Positions 44,506-52,422 of a stretch of DNA of 52,422 nucleotides are shown here, piece by piece. The notes below the pieces were generated by a model. The model was given only the letters and a program-made list of their open reading frames with translations, did not search any database and had not been told where the DNA came from. How positions within the stretch are numbered: position 1 is the first letter of the stretch; each line of letters starts with the position of its first letter. This stretch comes from Coriobacteriia bacterium. GTDB lineage: Bacteria > Actinomycetota > Coriobacteriia > Anaerosomatales > Anaerosomataceae. The stretch covers positions 1-52,422 of the forward strand of contig JAOAFY010000004.1 in the NCBI GenBank assembly GCA_026416035.1, given 5' to 3'. A program made the position numbers and the translations under genes.

Positions 44506-45111
44506 TCACTCACCGATGTCTCGCCTGCCTTCGAGCGCACGGCTGAGGGTCACTTCGTCTGCGTATTCGAGGTCGCCCCCCACCGGGAGTCCAGAGGCGA
44601 TGCGCGTCACCCGCACGCCGAGCGGCCGCAGCAGCCTCGCGATGTACAAAGCGGTCGTCTCTCCTTCGACGTTCGGGTTCGTCGCGACGATGACCTCTTT
44701 GACCTCGCCGCCGGATACGCGTTCGACGAGCTCGCGCATCTTGAGCTGGTCCGGACCGATCCCGTCCATGGGCGCGATGGCGCCGTGCAGAACGTGGTAC
44801 AGCCCCGTGAACCCGCCGGAGCGCTCGATGGCGACGACGTCTCGCGGCTCCTCGACGACGCACAGCACCGAGCGGTCGCGCTTCTCGCTCGCGCATACCT
44901 CGCACAGGTCGCCTTCTGCCAGGTTGTAGCACTGGGAGCAGAACCGCACCGAGCGCTTCACGTCGAGGATCGCGTCGGCAAGACGCCTCGCTCCCTCCTC
45001 GTCCGTGCGCAGGATGTGGAACGCGAGCCGCTGCGCGGACTTCGGGCCGATGCCTGGAAGCCGTTGCAGCTCGTCGATGAGCCGCGCGATCGCAGGAGCG
45101 TACAGCGACAT
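44506..45111 (-). CDS. recR: Recombination mediator RecR
   Basis: A 201-residue protein with the helix-hairpin-helix [20 protein letters not shown], zinc finger ([16 protein letters not shown]) and Toprim domain ([27 protein letters not shown]). It loads RecA on gapped DNA with RecF/RecO. It overlaps ybaB by one base (TGATG), in the common dnaX-ybaB-recR order. Confidence 0.97.
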   Translation of the reverse strand: MSLYAPAIARLIDELQRLPGIGPKSAQRLAFHILRTDEEGARRLADAILDVKRSVRFCSQCYNLAEGDLCEVCASEKRDRSVLCVVEEPRDVVAIERSGGFTGLYHVLHGAIAPMDGIGPDQLKMRELVERVSGGEVKEVIVATNPNVEGETTALYIARLLRPLGVRVTRIASGLPVGGDLEYADEVTLSRALEGRRDIGE

Positions 45112-45425
45112 CAGCGAAGACCCGGTATCTTCAAGCCGCCCGTGACGGCTTCCATCCGCTTCGCGGCGGCTTCCTGCGCTTGCCGGAGGGCTTCGTTCAC
45201 GGCCGCCATCACGAGATCTTCCAACATGCCCACGTCTTCGGGGTCTACCGCTGCCGGATCGATGTGGAGCGACTCAAGGACGAGCGAGCCGCTCACCACT
45301 GCCGTCACGGCCCCGCCGCCGACCGAGACCTCGATGCGCTCGGCAGCGATCTCCTCCTGTGCACGCGCAAGCTCTGCCTGCATGCGCTGGGCCTGCTTCA
45401 TGAGGCTGCCCATGTCTGGTCTCAT
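45111..45425 (-). CDS. ybaB: YbaB/EbfC-family nucleoid-associated protein
   Basis: A 104-residue protein: an N-terminal helical stretch ([19 protein letters not shown]), a beta core ([24 protein letters not shown]) and a C-terminal helix. It binds DNA as a dimer and is encoded between dnaX and recR in many bacteria. It overlaps both neighbours (ATGA with dnaX, TGATG with recR). Confidence 0.95.
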   Translation of the reverse strand: MRPDMGSLMKQAQRMQAELARAQEEIAAERIEVSVGGGAVTAVVSGSLVLESLHIDPAAVDPEDVGMLEDLVMAAVNEALRQAQEAAAKRMEAVTGGLKIPGLR

Positions 45426-47233
45426 GTCCGTCCCTTCTTCGCCTTCGGGCCGTCGTCTCCGCTAAGCGGGCGCTCCTCGACCAACGATGCTCCGAGTTCC
45501 GCCACGAGCCGCGCCTCGAGCTCGTCCACGTCCGAGGCGGCCTCCTGCACCGGTCCAGCTCCATCGGGATGAGCGTCCACGGCAAGCTCAGCCGCTTCGC
45601 TGGGACCCTGCTCGGCAGGCGTGGAAGCCGGTGCCGAGACCCCGTCGCGCCCGAGCCGGTACTCGATGGGCGGAGACACCCCGAGAACCTTCTCGAGCGT
45701 CGACTTCAGGAGCGCAAGCGTCTCCGGTTCACGGGCGTACTCCATCGAGAAGCCTCGGTCACGAGGGAACTCGACCACGAGCGCGTCCCCAACGACCTCG
45801 ACCTCCGTCGCGTCGAAGTGGTGCGAGCGGGCCGGCTTCCGCTTGCGCATCTCGGCGATCACGGCTGGCCACGAGCGCTTGACCGCCTTGCGGTCGAGCG
45901 GCCCCGCTCCGGCCTGCGTCGTGGCTGCCGCGGGTTCCGCGTCGGCCGCTGGAGCAGCCGCTTGCACGGCTTCGGGATCGGCGGACGCTGCGGCCGCGGA
46001 GCGAGGCGCACGGGGGCGCTTCTCGCCTTCACGCGGTGCAGCGCCATGCTGCTTCGACGGCGACGGCTGCATCGGTGCTCCGCCACGGAGCGCATCTTCG
46101 AGCGCTTCGATGCGCTGCACCAGCGCCTCGACCGTCACGTCCGCCTCTGGCTTCGCGAGCCGCGTCAAGGCGACCTCCAGTGCGAGACGCACGTCCGCAG
46201 TCTGCCTCATCGTGCTGCCCAGGTCGTCGAGCACGTCGAGCATGCGCACGATCCTGGCGTGCCCGAGCTCGTTCGCCTGACGCCTGAGGCGTCCGAGGTC
46301 TTCGGCTCTGACGTCCAAAGCGGGTCCAGGATCGTCAAGCACCTTCACGACCAGCAGGTCGCGTGCGTGCCGCGCCAGCGCGAGCGAGAACTCAGCGAGA
46401 TCCGTTCCTCGCTCCACCAGAGCAGCCACGGCACCGAAGAGGGCTCCCAGATCCGAAGCGATGAGGAAGTCGACGACTTCGAACAGCTCCTCAGACCCGA
46501 CCGCTCCGAGCAGACCCTCCGCATCTGCCAGAGTGATCGGCCCCGTCACGAACGAGGCCAGCTGCTCCAGCGCGGTGATGGCGTCTCGCATGCCGCCGCG
46601 CGCGTGCCGAGCGACGAGCGTCAGGACCGCGTCCTCTACCTCGACCCCCTCCGCGTCCGCGATGTGCCGAAGCCTGGCAGCGATCTCGTCTACGGAAAGC
46701 CGGCGGAACTCGAACGTCTGGCAGCGCGAGTGGATGGTCTCGGGGACCTTGTGGGGATGCGTCGTGCACAGCACGAACACCACGTGGGCCGGCGGTTCTT
46801 CGAGCGTCTTGAGCAGCGCGTTGAACGCAGAACTCGACAGCATGTGGACCTCGTCTATGATGTAGACCTTGTAGCGGCCGCGAGCAGGCGCGAAGTTGAC
46901 GCGACCGATGATCTCCTCGCGGACCGCATCCACGCCGGTGCGCGACGCGGCATCGAGCTCGTACACGTCGGGATGGGTGCCGTCCGCTATCTCGCGGCAG
47001 TCCTCGCAGGTGTCGTCGGGCTGACCGGTGGGACCAGCCTGGCAATTGAGCGCCTTCGCGAGCAGCCGCGCGGTCGTCGTCTTGCCCGTGCCCCGCGGAC
47101 CGGCGAACAGGTAGGCGTGAGCGAAGACGCCCTCGTCGACCGCATTGCGGATCGTGCGCTCGACGTGCGCCTGACCGACGACGTCATCGAACGTCTGGGG
47201 CCGGTATTTGCGGTACCAGGACTGATGGGCCAC
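45422..47233 (-). CDS. dnaX: DNA polymerase III subunit gamma/tau
   Basis: A 603-residue clamp-loader ATPase: YRKYRPQTFDDVVGQ start, Walker A AGPRGTGKTTTARLLAKALNC, a zinc module (C near 64, then CEDC), Walker B YIIDEVHMLS and the sensor CTTHPHKVPETIHSRC. The C-terminal 250 residues are Ala/Pro-rich tau-like sequence. GTG 47233 is chosen, with GGAGAGGTG about 7 bases upstream, because the protein then starts at the conserved part. I did not see an obvious slippery heptamer for a gamma form. Confidence 0.96.
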   Translation of the reverse strand: MAHQSWYRKYRPQTFDDVVGQAHVERTIRNAVDEGVFAHAYLFAGPRGTGKTTTARLLAKALNCQAGPTGQPDDTCEDCREIADGTHPDVYELDAASRTGVDAVREEIIGRVNFAPARGRYKVYIIDEVHMLSSSAFNALLKTLEEPPAHVVFVLCTTHPHKVPETIHSRCQTFEFRRLSVDEIAARLRHIADAEGVEVEDAVLTLVARHARGGMRDAITALEQLASFVTGPITLADAEGLLGAVGSEELFEVVDFLIASDLGALFGAVAALVERGTDLAEFSLALARHARDLLVVKVLDDPGPALDVRAEDLGRLRRQANELGHARIVRMLDVLDDLGSTMRQTADVRLALEVALTRLAKPEADVTVEALVQRIEALEDALRGGAPMQPSPSKQHGAAPREGEKRPRAPRSAAAASADPEAVQAAAPAADAEPAAATTQAGAGPLDRKAVKRSWPAVIAEMRKRKPARSHHFDATEVEVVGDALVVEFPRDRGFSMEYAREPETLALLKSTLEKVLGVSPPIEYRLGRDGVSAPASTPAEQGPSEAAELAVDAHPDGAGPVQEAASDVDELEARLVAELGASLVEERPLSGDDGPKAKKGRT

Positions 47234-47300
47234 GGCTGGGCACCTCTCCGATCCTCGCCAACGGACGCGGCCGCGGCCACCTCCGCGGCGCTCGGCGCGT

Positions 47301-47409
47301 GCCCTCACGACGCGCCCCGGACACCCGGCAGAGGCCGCTTATGGCTGCTTCCTCCCGGACCTGACCAGGTTCGCGACGTGCCGCCGCCCGGGACGCGACG
47401 TGAGGGCGC
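47301..47409 (-). ncRNA. ffs: Small signal recognition particle RNA
   Basis: About 109 bases. The minus strand carries the universal SRP domain IV core, with the tetraloop-side GGTCAGGTCC and GGAAGCAGCC-like motifs (here GGAGGAAGCAGCC), and the ends pair through gccctcacg/cgtgagggc (47401-47407 region with 47301-47309). It binds Ffh to target nascent membrane proteins. A -10-like TATACT (complement at 47422-47427) lies just upstream. Its location before dnaX is common. Confidence 0.93.
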
Positions 47410-47421
47410 GCTGCACCCGCC

Positions 47422-47427
47422 AGTATA
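47422..47427 (-). promoter_or_regulatory. -10 box of the SRP RNA
   Basis: TATACT lies about 13 bases before the predicted 5' end of the RNA. No good -35 is seen at 17 bases. Confidence 0.5.
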
Positions 47428-47434
47428 CCGCGCC

Positions 47435-47827
47435 CTACGACGGGAGCGGGTCTGACGACGAACCCTCGAGGACCTCTTGGATCCTCCGCAGAAGCACGTC
47501 GATGTCGACAGGTTTCGTGATGTAGTCGTCGCACCCTGCCTGAAGCGCCTTCACGCGGTCGCCCTTCATCGAGTGGGCAGTCAGGGCGAGCACCGGGATG
47601 GACGAGAACCTCTCGTCGGCCTTGATGCGGCGCGTGGCCTCATAGCCGTCGATCTTGGGCAGCTGGACATCCATCAAGATGATGTCGGGCCGGTGCTCAG
47701 GCACGGCCTCCACCGCGGCCTCGCCGTCCTCGGCGACGACGACTTCGTACCCGCTCTTCTCGAGAAGGAATGTGATGAGGTAGCGGTTCTGCGGGTTGTC
47801 TTCCACGAGCAGGACTTTGCGCTTCAT
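47435..47827 (-). CDS. Single-domain CheY/DivK-like response regulator
   Basis: A 130-residue receiver with no output domain: KVLLVEDNPQNRYLITFLL, phospho-acceptor Asp in PDIILMDVQLPKIDG, Thr in VLALTAHSM and Lys in YITKPVD. Such proteins relay phosphate between kinases or act by protein contact. ATG 47827 follows GAGGGG. No kinase gene is adjacent. Confidence 0.92.
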   Translation of the reverse strand: MKRKVLLVEDNPQNRYLITFLLEKSGYEVVVAEDGEAAVEAVPEHRPDIILMDVQLPKIDGYEATRRIKADERFSSIPVLALTAHSMKGDRVKALQAGCDDYITKPVDIDVLLRRIQEVLEGSSSDPLPS

Positions 47828-47926
47828 AGGCCCCTCGCTAATCTTCCAAGATACAGTACCACCTTCCGGCCGTACCGTCTGCATCGCGCGACGAACGGTA
47901 TGCTCGTCTCGGCGGAGGGAGCTTGC

Positions 47927-48709
47927 GTGAGTGGCCGGATGAGAAGCGCGCTGCACGGCCTCGCCCTGCTGACGGGCGCAGGGCTGCTCGCGGTGGCGGC
48001 CTGGGCGGCCACCCCCTACGGACCGGACGAGCGGGCGCTCGACGCCCTGCGAACCTCTGACGGCATCTCGGTGGAGCGGACCGGGTGGGGATGGGAGTTC
48101 GCCCCGTCGGCTTCCATGCCAGCCACGGCCGTCGTCGTGTACCCCGGCGGTCACGTCGACCCGCGCTCCTACGCTCCGCTTGCGCGCAGCCTTGCACAAG
48201 CCGGGTATCGAGCGATCGTCATCAAGATGCCTCTGTCCCTGGCGGTGATGGCTCCGAACGCCGCCGACCGTGCCGTCCGGGCGCACCCCGAGATCCGCCG
48301 CTGGGCGATCGTCGGACACTCGCTCGGCGGAGCGATGGCCGCGGCTCACGCGGCCCGGCGGCCGGGACGCTACTCGGCCCTCGTGCTCCTCGCCGCCTAC
48401 CCGCCGGAGTCGGTCGACCTCTCTCGGCAGCGCATGGCGGTCGCGGCGTTCGCAGGCAGCGAAGACACCGTCCTCAACCGGGCGCGGTTCGATGCGATGC
48501 GTGGACGGCTGCCGCAAGAGAGCGTCATCGCCACCGTCGAGGGAGCCAACCACGCCCAGTGGGGCGCCTACGGCCGTCAGCGAGGCGACGGCGACGCGCA
48601 CATCGCTCCTGAGGTCCAGACGGCGATCGCAGTCGATGCCGTCAGGCGGGTCCTGGGCGACCTGCCGCCGCTTGAAGAGCCGGCCACCCCTGGACCTGAC
48701 ACCCGCTAG
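47927..48709 (+). CDS. Secreted alpha/beta-hydrolase-like protein
   Basis: A 260-residue protein with an N-terminal hydrophobic stretch (residues 10-28, LALLTGAGLLAVAAWAA) that is a signal peptide or anchor. It has the nucleophile elbow GHSLGGAM (Ser) and a late His in EGANHAQWGAYG, as in the alpha/beta-hydrolase 5 family. Substrate unknown. GTG 47927 is chosen because GGAGGGAG lies 6 bases upstream; ATG 47939 is an alternative. Confidence 0.85.
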   Translation: MSGRMRSALHGLALLTGAGLLAVAAWAATPYGPDERALDALRTSDGISVERTGWGWEFAPSASMPATAVVVYPGGHVDPRSYAPLARSLAQAGYRAIVIKMPLSLAVMAPNAADRAVRAHPEIRRWAIVGHSLGGAMAAAHAARRPGRYSALVLLAAYPPESVDLSRQRMAVAAFAGSEDTVLNRARFDAMRGRLPQESVIATVEGANHAQWGAYGRQRGDGDAHIAPEVQTAIAVDAVRRVLGDLPPLEEPATPGPDTR

Positions 48710-48788
48710 CGGCACGGACGCCCGCCCGCTCCGGCGGAGCCAGCAGGAAACCGCAGGCTGCAGCCTGTCGACCCGGATGCGGGTGGCG

Positions 48789-48794
48789 TACCAT
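48789..48794 (+). promoter_or_regulatory. Candidate -10 of a leaderless promoter
   Basis: TACCAT ends 6 bases before GTG 48801, and there is no ribosome site, as expected for a leaderless actinobacterial transcript of the ABC ATPase gene. No -35 is convincing. Confidence 0.3.
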
Positions 48795-48800
48795 GGGCAC

Positions 48801-49580
48801 GTGAACTCCCCGCTTGTCGAGATACGGCACGCCGACGTCGTCCGCGACGGGAGGACGATCCTTTCGATCGAACGCTTCGTCGTGGCCCGCGGCGAGCGCA
48901 TCGCCGTGCTGGGCCCGAACGGCGCAGGCAAGTCCACGCTGCTCAGGCTGCTCGCGCGCGACGTTCTGCCCGTGTTCTCGGAGCGGACGGCCGTGCTGGT
49001 TGGAGGACGCCCGCTCGTCCCGCTGTTCGAAGTGCGATCCTTGCTGGGCGTCGTCTCAGACGCGCTGCAGTCCGACTACGACCGCGCCGTGACGGTCGAA
49101 GATGTCGTGCTGTCGGGGTTCTTCGGCTCCATCGGTCTGTACCGGGCTGACGAGGTGTCGACGCCCATGCGACGTCGGGCTCGGACCGCGATGCGCGATC
49201 TGGGGATCGAACACCTGCGTGACCGAACGATGGACACGCTTTCCACCGGCGAGGCACGCCGTGCCCTCATCGCCCGGGCGCTGGTGAATGACCCTGCGGC
49301 GCTCGTGCTCGATGAGCCCTGCCACGGGCTCGACCCGAGCGCTGCGTGGCACTTCCGCCAGACGCTGCGCATGCTCACGCGCTCTGACCGGGCGATCGTG
49401 CTCGTGACGCACCACGTCGAGGACATCGTCCCAGAAGTGCATCGGGTCGTGCTGATGAAGGACGGCCGCATCGTAGCCGACGGGCCGAAGCACGAGATCA
49501 TGACGAGCGGACGGCTGTCCGACCTGTTCGGGTTCCCGATGGTGCTGGAGGAGCGCGCAGGCGTCTACCGGGCGTGGTAG
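48801..49580 (+). CDS. Solo ABC transporter ATP-binding protein
   Basis: A 259-residue ABC ATPase of the ModF/PhnL-like or YbiT-like single-domain type: Walker A GPNGAGKS, a signature-like TLSTGEARRALIARAL, Walker B ALVLDEPCHGLDPS and H-loop VTHHVEDI. No permease or binding protein is next to it. The start is GTG 48801, with a possible longer reading from 48777. Its end overlaps the convergent psuG by 16 bases. The substrate is unknown. Confidence 0.85.
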   Translation: MNSPLVEIRHADVVRDGRTILSIERFVVARGERIAVLGPNGAGKSTLLRLLARDVLPVFSERTAVLVGGRPLVPLFEVRSLLGVVSDALQSDYDRAVTVEDVVLSGFFGSIGLYRADEVSTPMRRRARTAMRDLGIEHLRDRTMDTLSTGEARRALIARALVNDPAALVLDEPCHGLDPSAAWHFRQTLRMLTRSDRAIVLVTHHVEDIVPEVHRVVLMKDGRIVADGPKHEIMTSGRLSDLFGFPMVLEERAGVYRAW

Positions 49581-50479
49581 GCCACGGCGATGCGTGCCGC
49601 GAGTCGCACGTTGCTCAGTACGAGCTCCAAGTTCGCGCGCTCGCTCGCGCCCCCCGTCAACTCGTGGATCCGTCTGAGAAGGAACGGCGTGATTGCCTTG
49701 CCGGAGATGCCCGCGTTGTCCGCCTCGGCAAGCGCCTGAGCGACGACGGCCTCGACCGTCTGCGCCGGGATCTCGAACGCTGGATCGATAGGATTCGCGA
49801 CGACCTCCCCGCCGGCCAGGCCAAGCTCATCGCGTACCCGCAAGACTCGAGCGACCGCCGCCGCATCCTCCACCCGGGCACTGACCGGGAAGCCGCTCGT
49901 GCGGGCGTAGAACGCCGGGAACTCGTCGGTCCTGTACCCAAGCACCGGCACGCCATACGTCTCGAGGCGTTCGAGGGTCGCTCCGATGTCGAGCACCGAC
50001 TTCGCGCCCGCACAGACCACCGCCACCCGCGTCCGCGCCAACTCCTCGAGGTCAGCGGAGACGTCCATCGAGATCTGCGCTCCCCTGTGGACGCCTCCGA
50101 TGCCTCCCGTCGCGAAGATGCGTATCCCGGCGCGTGCTGCGACGGCCATGGTCGCGGCAACCGTCGTCGCACCGGTGAGCTTGAAAGCAACAAGCGTCCC
50201 TAGGTCCCGCGTGCTCGCCTTCTCGACCTTCGGGTCTGAGGCGAGCCGCTCGATCTCGTCACGGGTGAGTCCGACACGCACCACCCCATCGATGACTGCG
50301 ATGGTGGCAGGCACCGCGCCTGCATCGCGCGCCGCCTGCTCGGAGCGGAATGCGCACGATAGATTCGCGGGGTACGGGAACCCGTGCGCGATGATGGTGG
50401 ACTCGAGCGCTACGACAGGCGCGCCCTCTTCGACGGCCTGCGCGACTTCCTCTGAGACACAGACGATTCCGCTCACCAC
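49565..50479 (-). CDS. psuG: Pseudouridine-5'-phosphate glycosidase
   Basis: A 304-residue PsuG/IndA-family enzyme with VVALESTIIAHGFPYPAN at the start, the KASTRDL loop and GGIGGVHRGAQ...MDVSADLEEL at the active site. It splits pseudouridine 5'-phosphate to uracil and ribose 5-phosphate. It overlaps the PfkB kinase by 7 bases (ATGGTGA), so the two steps of pseudouridine breakdown are coupled. Confidence 0.94.
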   Translation of the reverse strand: MVSGIVCVSEEVAQAVEEGAPVVALESTIIAHGFPYPANLSCAFRSEQAARDAGAVPATIAVIDGVVRVGLTRDEIERLASDPKVEKASTRDLGTLVAFKLTGATTVAATMAVAARAGIRIFATGGIGGVHRGAQISMDVSADLEELARTRVAVVCAGAKSVLDIGATLERLETYGVPVLGYRTDEFPAFYARTSGFPVSARVEDAAAVARVLRVRDELGLAGGEVVANPIDPAFEIPAQTVEAVVAQALAEADNAGISGKAITPFLLRRIHELTGGASERANLELVLSNVRLAARIAVAYHAR

Positions 50480-51387
50480 ACGACCTCCGCAGCTCTATCC
50501 AGCACAGCAGCCAGCTCGATGCGCTCGCTCACGGTACGCTCGCTTTCGAGGGCGAATGCCGCCATCGCGGCAGCGAACGCCAGCGTCTGCTGCACCGGGA
50601 ACCCAGCCACGGTCCCGTACGCTATGCCAGCCATGAATGCATCCCCCGCACCGGTGGCGTTCACCGGCCTGACCGGCAACGCCGAAAACCGGAGCCGCTC
50701 CGACCTTTCGGCGTACAGCCCTCCGGATTCCCCGTCCGTCACGACGACGCGCCGCACCCCTGCCCGCAGCATCGCTTCGGCAGCCGCGGCGAGGTCGCCC
50801 CCCGGCGTGCCCGCGATCTCCGCCGCTTCGTCGACGTTCGCCTTCAGCGTGTGCAGACCTGCGAGGCATCCGCGCAGCCGCCGCGCCTTGGCCACTGACA
50901 CGGCGTCGACCAGCACCGGCCGATCCCGCCACTGCTCGCAGACCCACTGGATGGTCTGCTCTGGCAGGTTCGCGTCGAGCACGAGCGCGTCGGCACCGTC
51001 GGCGGCGGACCTGAAGGTGCTCACTGCCTCGGGCGTGAGCCGGTCCATCGCGCGCATGTCCGAGACTGCCGCCACCGGTTGGCCGTTCGGGTCGACGACG
51101 CATACGTACCGGGGGCACGGCAGGCCCGCGGCGGGAGCCACACGAACGTCGATGCCGGCGTGGCGGCACTCGGCGACGAGAGCCTCGGCATCGACGCCTT
51201 CACCGACTGCCGTCACCAGACGTACGTCGCACCCGAGCCTGGCAAGGTTCTCGGCCACGTTCCGCCCGACTCCTCCCGGCCCGATGCGCACCGTCCCCGG
51301 TGCAGAGTCGCCTGCGACGACGGGTTCACCCGCTAGTCCGAAGACGTCCGTGTTCGCACCACCGATGACGGCGATCGTGAGCGGCAC
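50473..51387 (-). CDS. psuK: PfkB-family kinase, probable pseudouridine kinase
   Basis: A 304-residue ribokinase-like protein with the N-terminal GGANTDVFG, GGVGRNVAENLARLG and the C-terminal signature PVNATGAGDAFMAGIAYG (catalytic Asp). PfkB kinases vary in substrate; pseudouridine is inferred from psuG next door. GTG 51387 has GGAGG 4 bases upstream. Confidence 0.9.
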   Translation of the reverse strand: MPLTIAVIGGANTDVFGLAGEPVVAGDSAPGTVRIGPGGVGRNVAENLARLGCDVRLVTAVGEGVDAEALVAECRHAGIDVRVAPAAGLPCPRYVCVVDPNGQPVAAVSDMRAMDRLTPEAVSTFRSAADGADALVLDANLPEQTIQWVCEQWRDRPVLVDAVSVAKARRLRGCLAGLHTLKANVDEAAEIAGTPGGDLAAAAEAMLRAGVRRVVVTDGESGGLYAERSERLRFSALPVRPVNATGAGDAFMAGIAYGTVAGFPVQQTLAFAAAMAAFALESERTVSERIELAAVLDRAAEVVW

Positions 51388-51441
51388 CCGGCCTCCTTCC
51401 CAGCCGCTTCCATGATATTTCCCGTGGCTGACATCAACGCA

Positions 51442-51469
51442 GCGGGGCGGCCCGTGTGGGCCGCCCCGC
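51442..51469 (-). terminator. Hairpin terminator after the cold-shock gene
   Basis: A 12-bp perfect stem (51442-51453 with 51458-51469) with a 4-base loop follows the cold-shock stop by 23 bases. There is only a weak T-rich tail. It also lies upstream of psuK and would separate the two units. Confidence 0.75.
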
Positions 51470-51492
51470 CGATGTCCAGTCGCTGGAAAGGA

Positions 51493-51696
51493 CTAGAGCT
51501 TGCGGACGTTCGCCGCCTGCTTCTTGCCGTTCTGGCCGTCGGCGATCTCGAACTCCACCGCCTGACCCTCGTCGAGGCTCTTGAAGCCCTCGCCCTGGAT
51601 GGCGCTGAAGTGGACGAACACGTCGTCACCGCCGTCGTGCGAGATGAAGCCGTAGCCCTTGTCCGGATTGAACCACTTGACCGTTCCCTGTGCCAT
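51493..51696 (-). CDS. cspA: Cold-shock protein
   Basis: A 67-residue CspA-type OB fold with the RNA-binding motifs [12 protein letters not shown] (RNP1) and DVFVHFSAI (RNP2). It is an RNA chaperone. ATG 51696 follows AAGGAA by 8 bases. The mRNA leader is about 100 bases, as is typical of cold-shock genes. Confidence 0.97.
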   Translation of the reverse strand: MAQGTVKWFNPDKGYGFISHDGGDDVFVHFSAIQGEGFKSLDEGQAVEFEIADGQNGKKQAANVRKL

Positions 51697-51805
51697 GCAA
51701 ACCATTCCTTCCGCCCCGCAGGGCAAAACAAAGCGACGTGACGCTTCCCGCGACACGCGGGTGTCACGCCGCGAATCCGTGGGCCTTCCATCCGGCCCGC
51801 AGTGC

Positions 51806-51811
51806 ACTATA
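51806..51811 (-). promoter_or_regulatory. -10 box of the cold-shock gene
   Basis: TATAGT (complement at 51806-51811) is a near-consensus -10, about 110 bases before the ATG. The -35 is not conserved at 17 bases. The long leader 51697-51800 holds no gene. Confidence 0.45.
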
Positions 51812-51843
51812 CGCGACCTGCGCGCCGAATGCACGCTTTTTCT

Positions 51844-52422
51844 TCACTCGATTCCGAGAAGCGTCGCGGCATTGGTCCAGCAGATACGTTCCAGCTCGTC
51901 GTCGCTGAGGCCGCACGAGCACAAGGAGGCAAGGGCCGAAGCCGCATCGGTCCACGGCCCATCGCTCGCGAAGAGCACCCGATCCGCGCCGTGTGCGCGG
52001 ATCATCTCACGCAGCGCAACCGGCTCAAGCTCCTCCGTCGCGTGGGACGTGTCGAGGAACACGGAAACACCGGCCAATGCCTCCATCACCCGGTCCCACC
52101 GCCGATACCCGCCCATGTGAGCAAGCACGAAGGTGGTGCGAGGGTGCTGACGTGCGAGCCGGGCGAAGACCTCTGGCTCTCCCGATACGGTTTCGAAGTT
52201 GGGATCCTCTCCTGCGTGGAACAGCACGACCAGACCGCGTCGCGCACACTCCTCGTACACCGCGTGCATCCGCTCGTCCTCGGGATGGAACGCCTGGAAC
52301 TCGGGGTGGAGCTTGATGCCGCTCAAGCCGAGCGCTGCGATCCTGGCCACCTCCGCGAGCGGATCGTCCATCGCAGGGTGCAGCGCGCCCAGGGCTCGTA
52401 TGCGCTGAGAGAGGCGCTGTGC
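51844..52422 (-). CDS. Amidohydrolase-2-family protein, N-terminus beyond window
   Basis: The frame is open to the right edge, so only the C-terminal 192 residues are visible. They form a TIM-barrel with ALGLSGIKLHPEFQAF (metal-side Lys/His), FVLAHMGGY, FLDTSHAT and VLFASDGPW (catalytic Asp region). It resembles the 2-amino-3-carboxymuconate semialdehyde decarboxylase/TatD-like group of amidohydrolases. Substrate unknown. Confidence 0.85.
   Translation of the reverse strand, partial: AQRLSQRIRALGALHPAMDDPLAEVARIAALGLSGIKLHPEFQAFHPEDERMHAVYEECARRGLVVLFHAGEDPNFETVSGEPEVFARLARQHPRTTFVLAHMGGYRRWDRVMEALAGVSVFLDTSHATEELEPVALREMIRAHGADRVLFASDGPWTDAASALASLCSCGLSDDELERICWTNAATLLGIE

Noticed and set aside
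1-52422. tRNA genes, CRISPR arrays, insertion sequences, prophage
   Set aside because: I read the intergenic intervals on both strands and saw no cloverleaf, direct repeat array, transposase or integrase.

Overview
The window is a gene-dense, GC-rich chromosomal segment, most likely from an anaerobic or facultatively anaerobic actinobacterium of the Coriobacteriia type. This placement is inferred from several features together: a four-subunit pyruvate:ferredoxin oxidoreductase, [NiFe]-hydrogenase maturation genes beside an ECF nickel/cobalt importer, a probable selenoprotein, an [FeFe]-hydrogenase-like sensor, and apparent leaderless starts. No tRNA, 16S/23S rRNA, CRISPR array, insertion sequence or prophage was recognised. 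UGA is an ordinary stop codon for most genes here.

Layout. 1-4.5 kb (minus): the start of a secreted SdrD/Cna-B-type surface protein (cut by the window edge) with a promoter and a two-hairpin leader, then lon. 4.6-7.8 kb (plus): a large membrane-anchored extracytoplasmic protein and an unusual PIN-transmembrane-TPR fusion. 7.8-20.7 kb (plus): trxB, trxA, a DUF3842-like protein, CooT, a small protein starting MCEGG, the CbiM/CbiQ/CbiO metal importer, a zinc-ribbon protein, hypF-hypC-hypD-hypE, an EamA transporter and pgi, closed by a strong hairpin. 20.7-24.9 kb (minus): an acetate-permease-like symporter with a small DUF485 partner, a universal stress protein, a phosphodiesterase and a LytTR regulator.

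24.9-37.8 kb (minus) is a tightly packed run: LytS-type kinase, GNAT, TauE/SafE permease, glycosyltransferase, a DsbA/FrnE-like oxidoreductase whose first active-site Cys is a UGA codon, a radical SAM enzyme, an [FeFe]-hydrogenase-like sensor fused to a degenerate GGDEF domain, QueT, an OmpR-type two-component pair, asd and lysC. 37.8-44.4 kb (minus): an HD-GYP protein behind a PstS-like lipoprotein, and the porGDAB operon. 44.5-47.4 kb (minus): recR, ybaB, dnaX and the small SRP RNA. 47.4-52.4 kb: a CheY-like protein, a lipase-like hydrolase, a solo ABC ATPase, psuK-psuG, a cold-shock protein and a partial amidohydrolase.

Themes. (1) Nickel acquisition and hydrogenase maturation lie together, but no hydrogenase structural genes and no hypA/hypB are present. 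(2) Thiol redox biology: TrxB/TrxA and a putative selenocysteine DsbA-like enzyme with a bSECIS-like hairpin. (3) Cyclic-di-GMP signalling: an HD-GYP phosphodiesterase with a cotranscribed binding protein, and a hydrogenase-like redox sensor whose GGDEF domain has lost its catalytic Glu but keeps an RxxD inhibitory-site motif. The selenoprotein and the hydrogenase-like sensor, encoded on either side of a radical SAM gene, are the most notable content.
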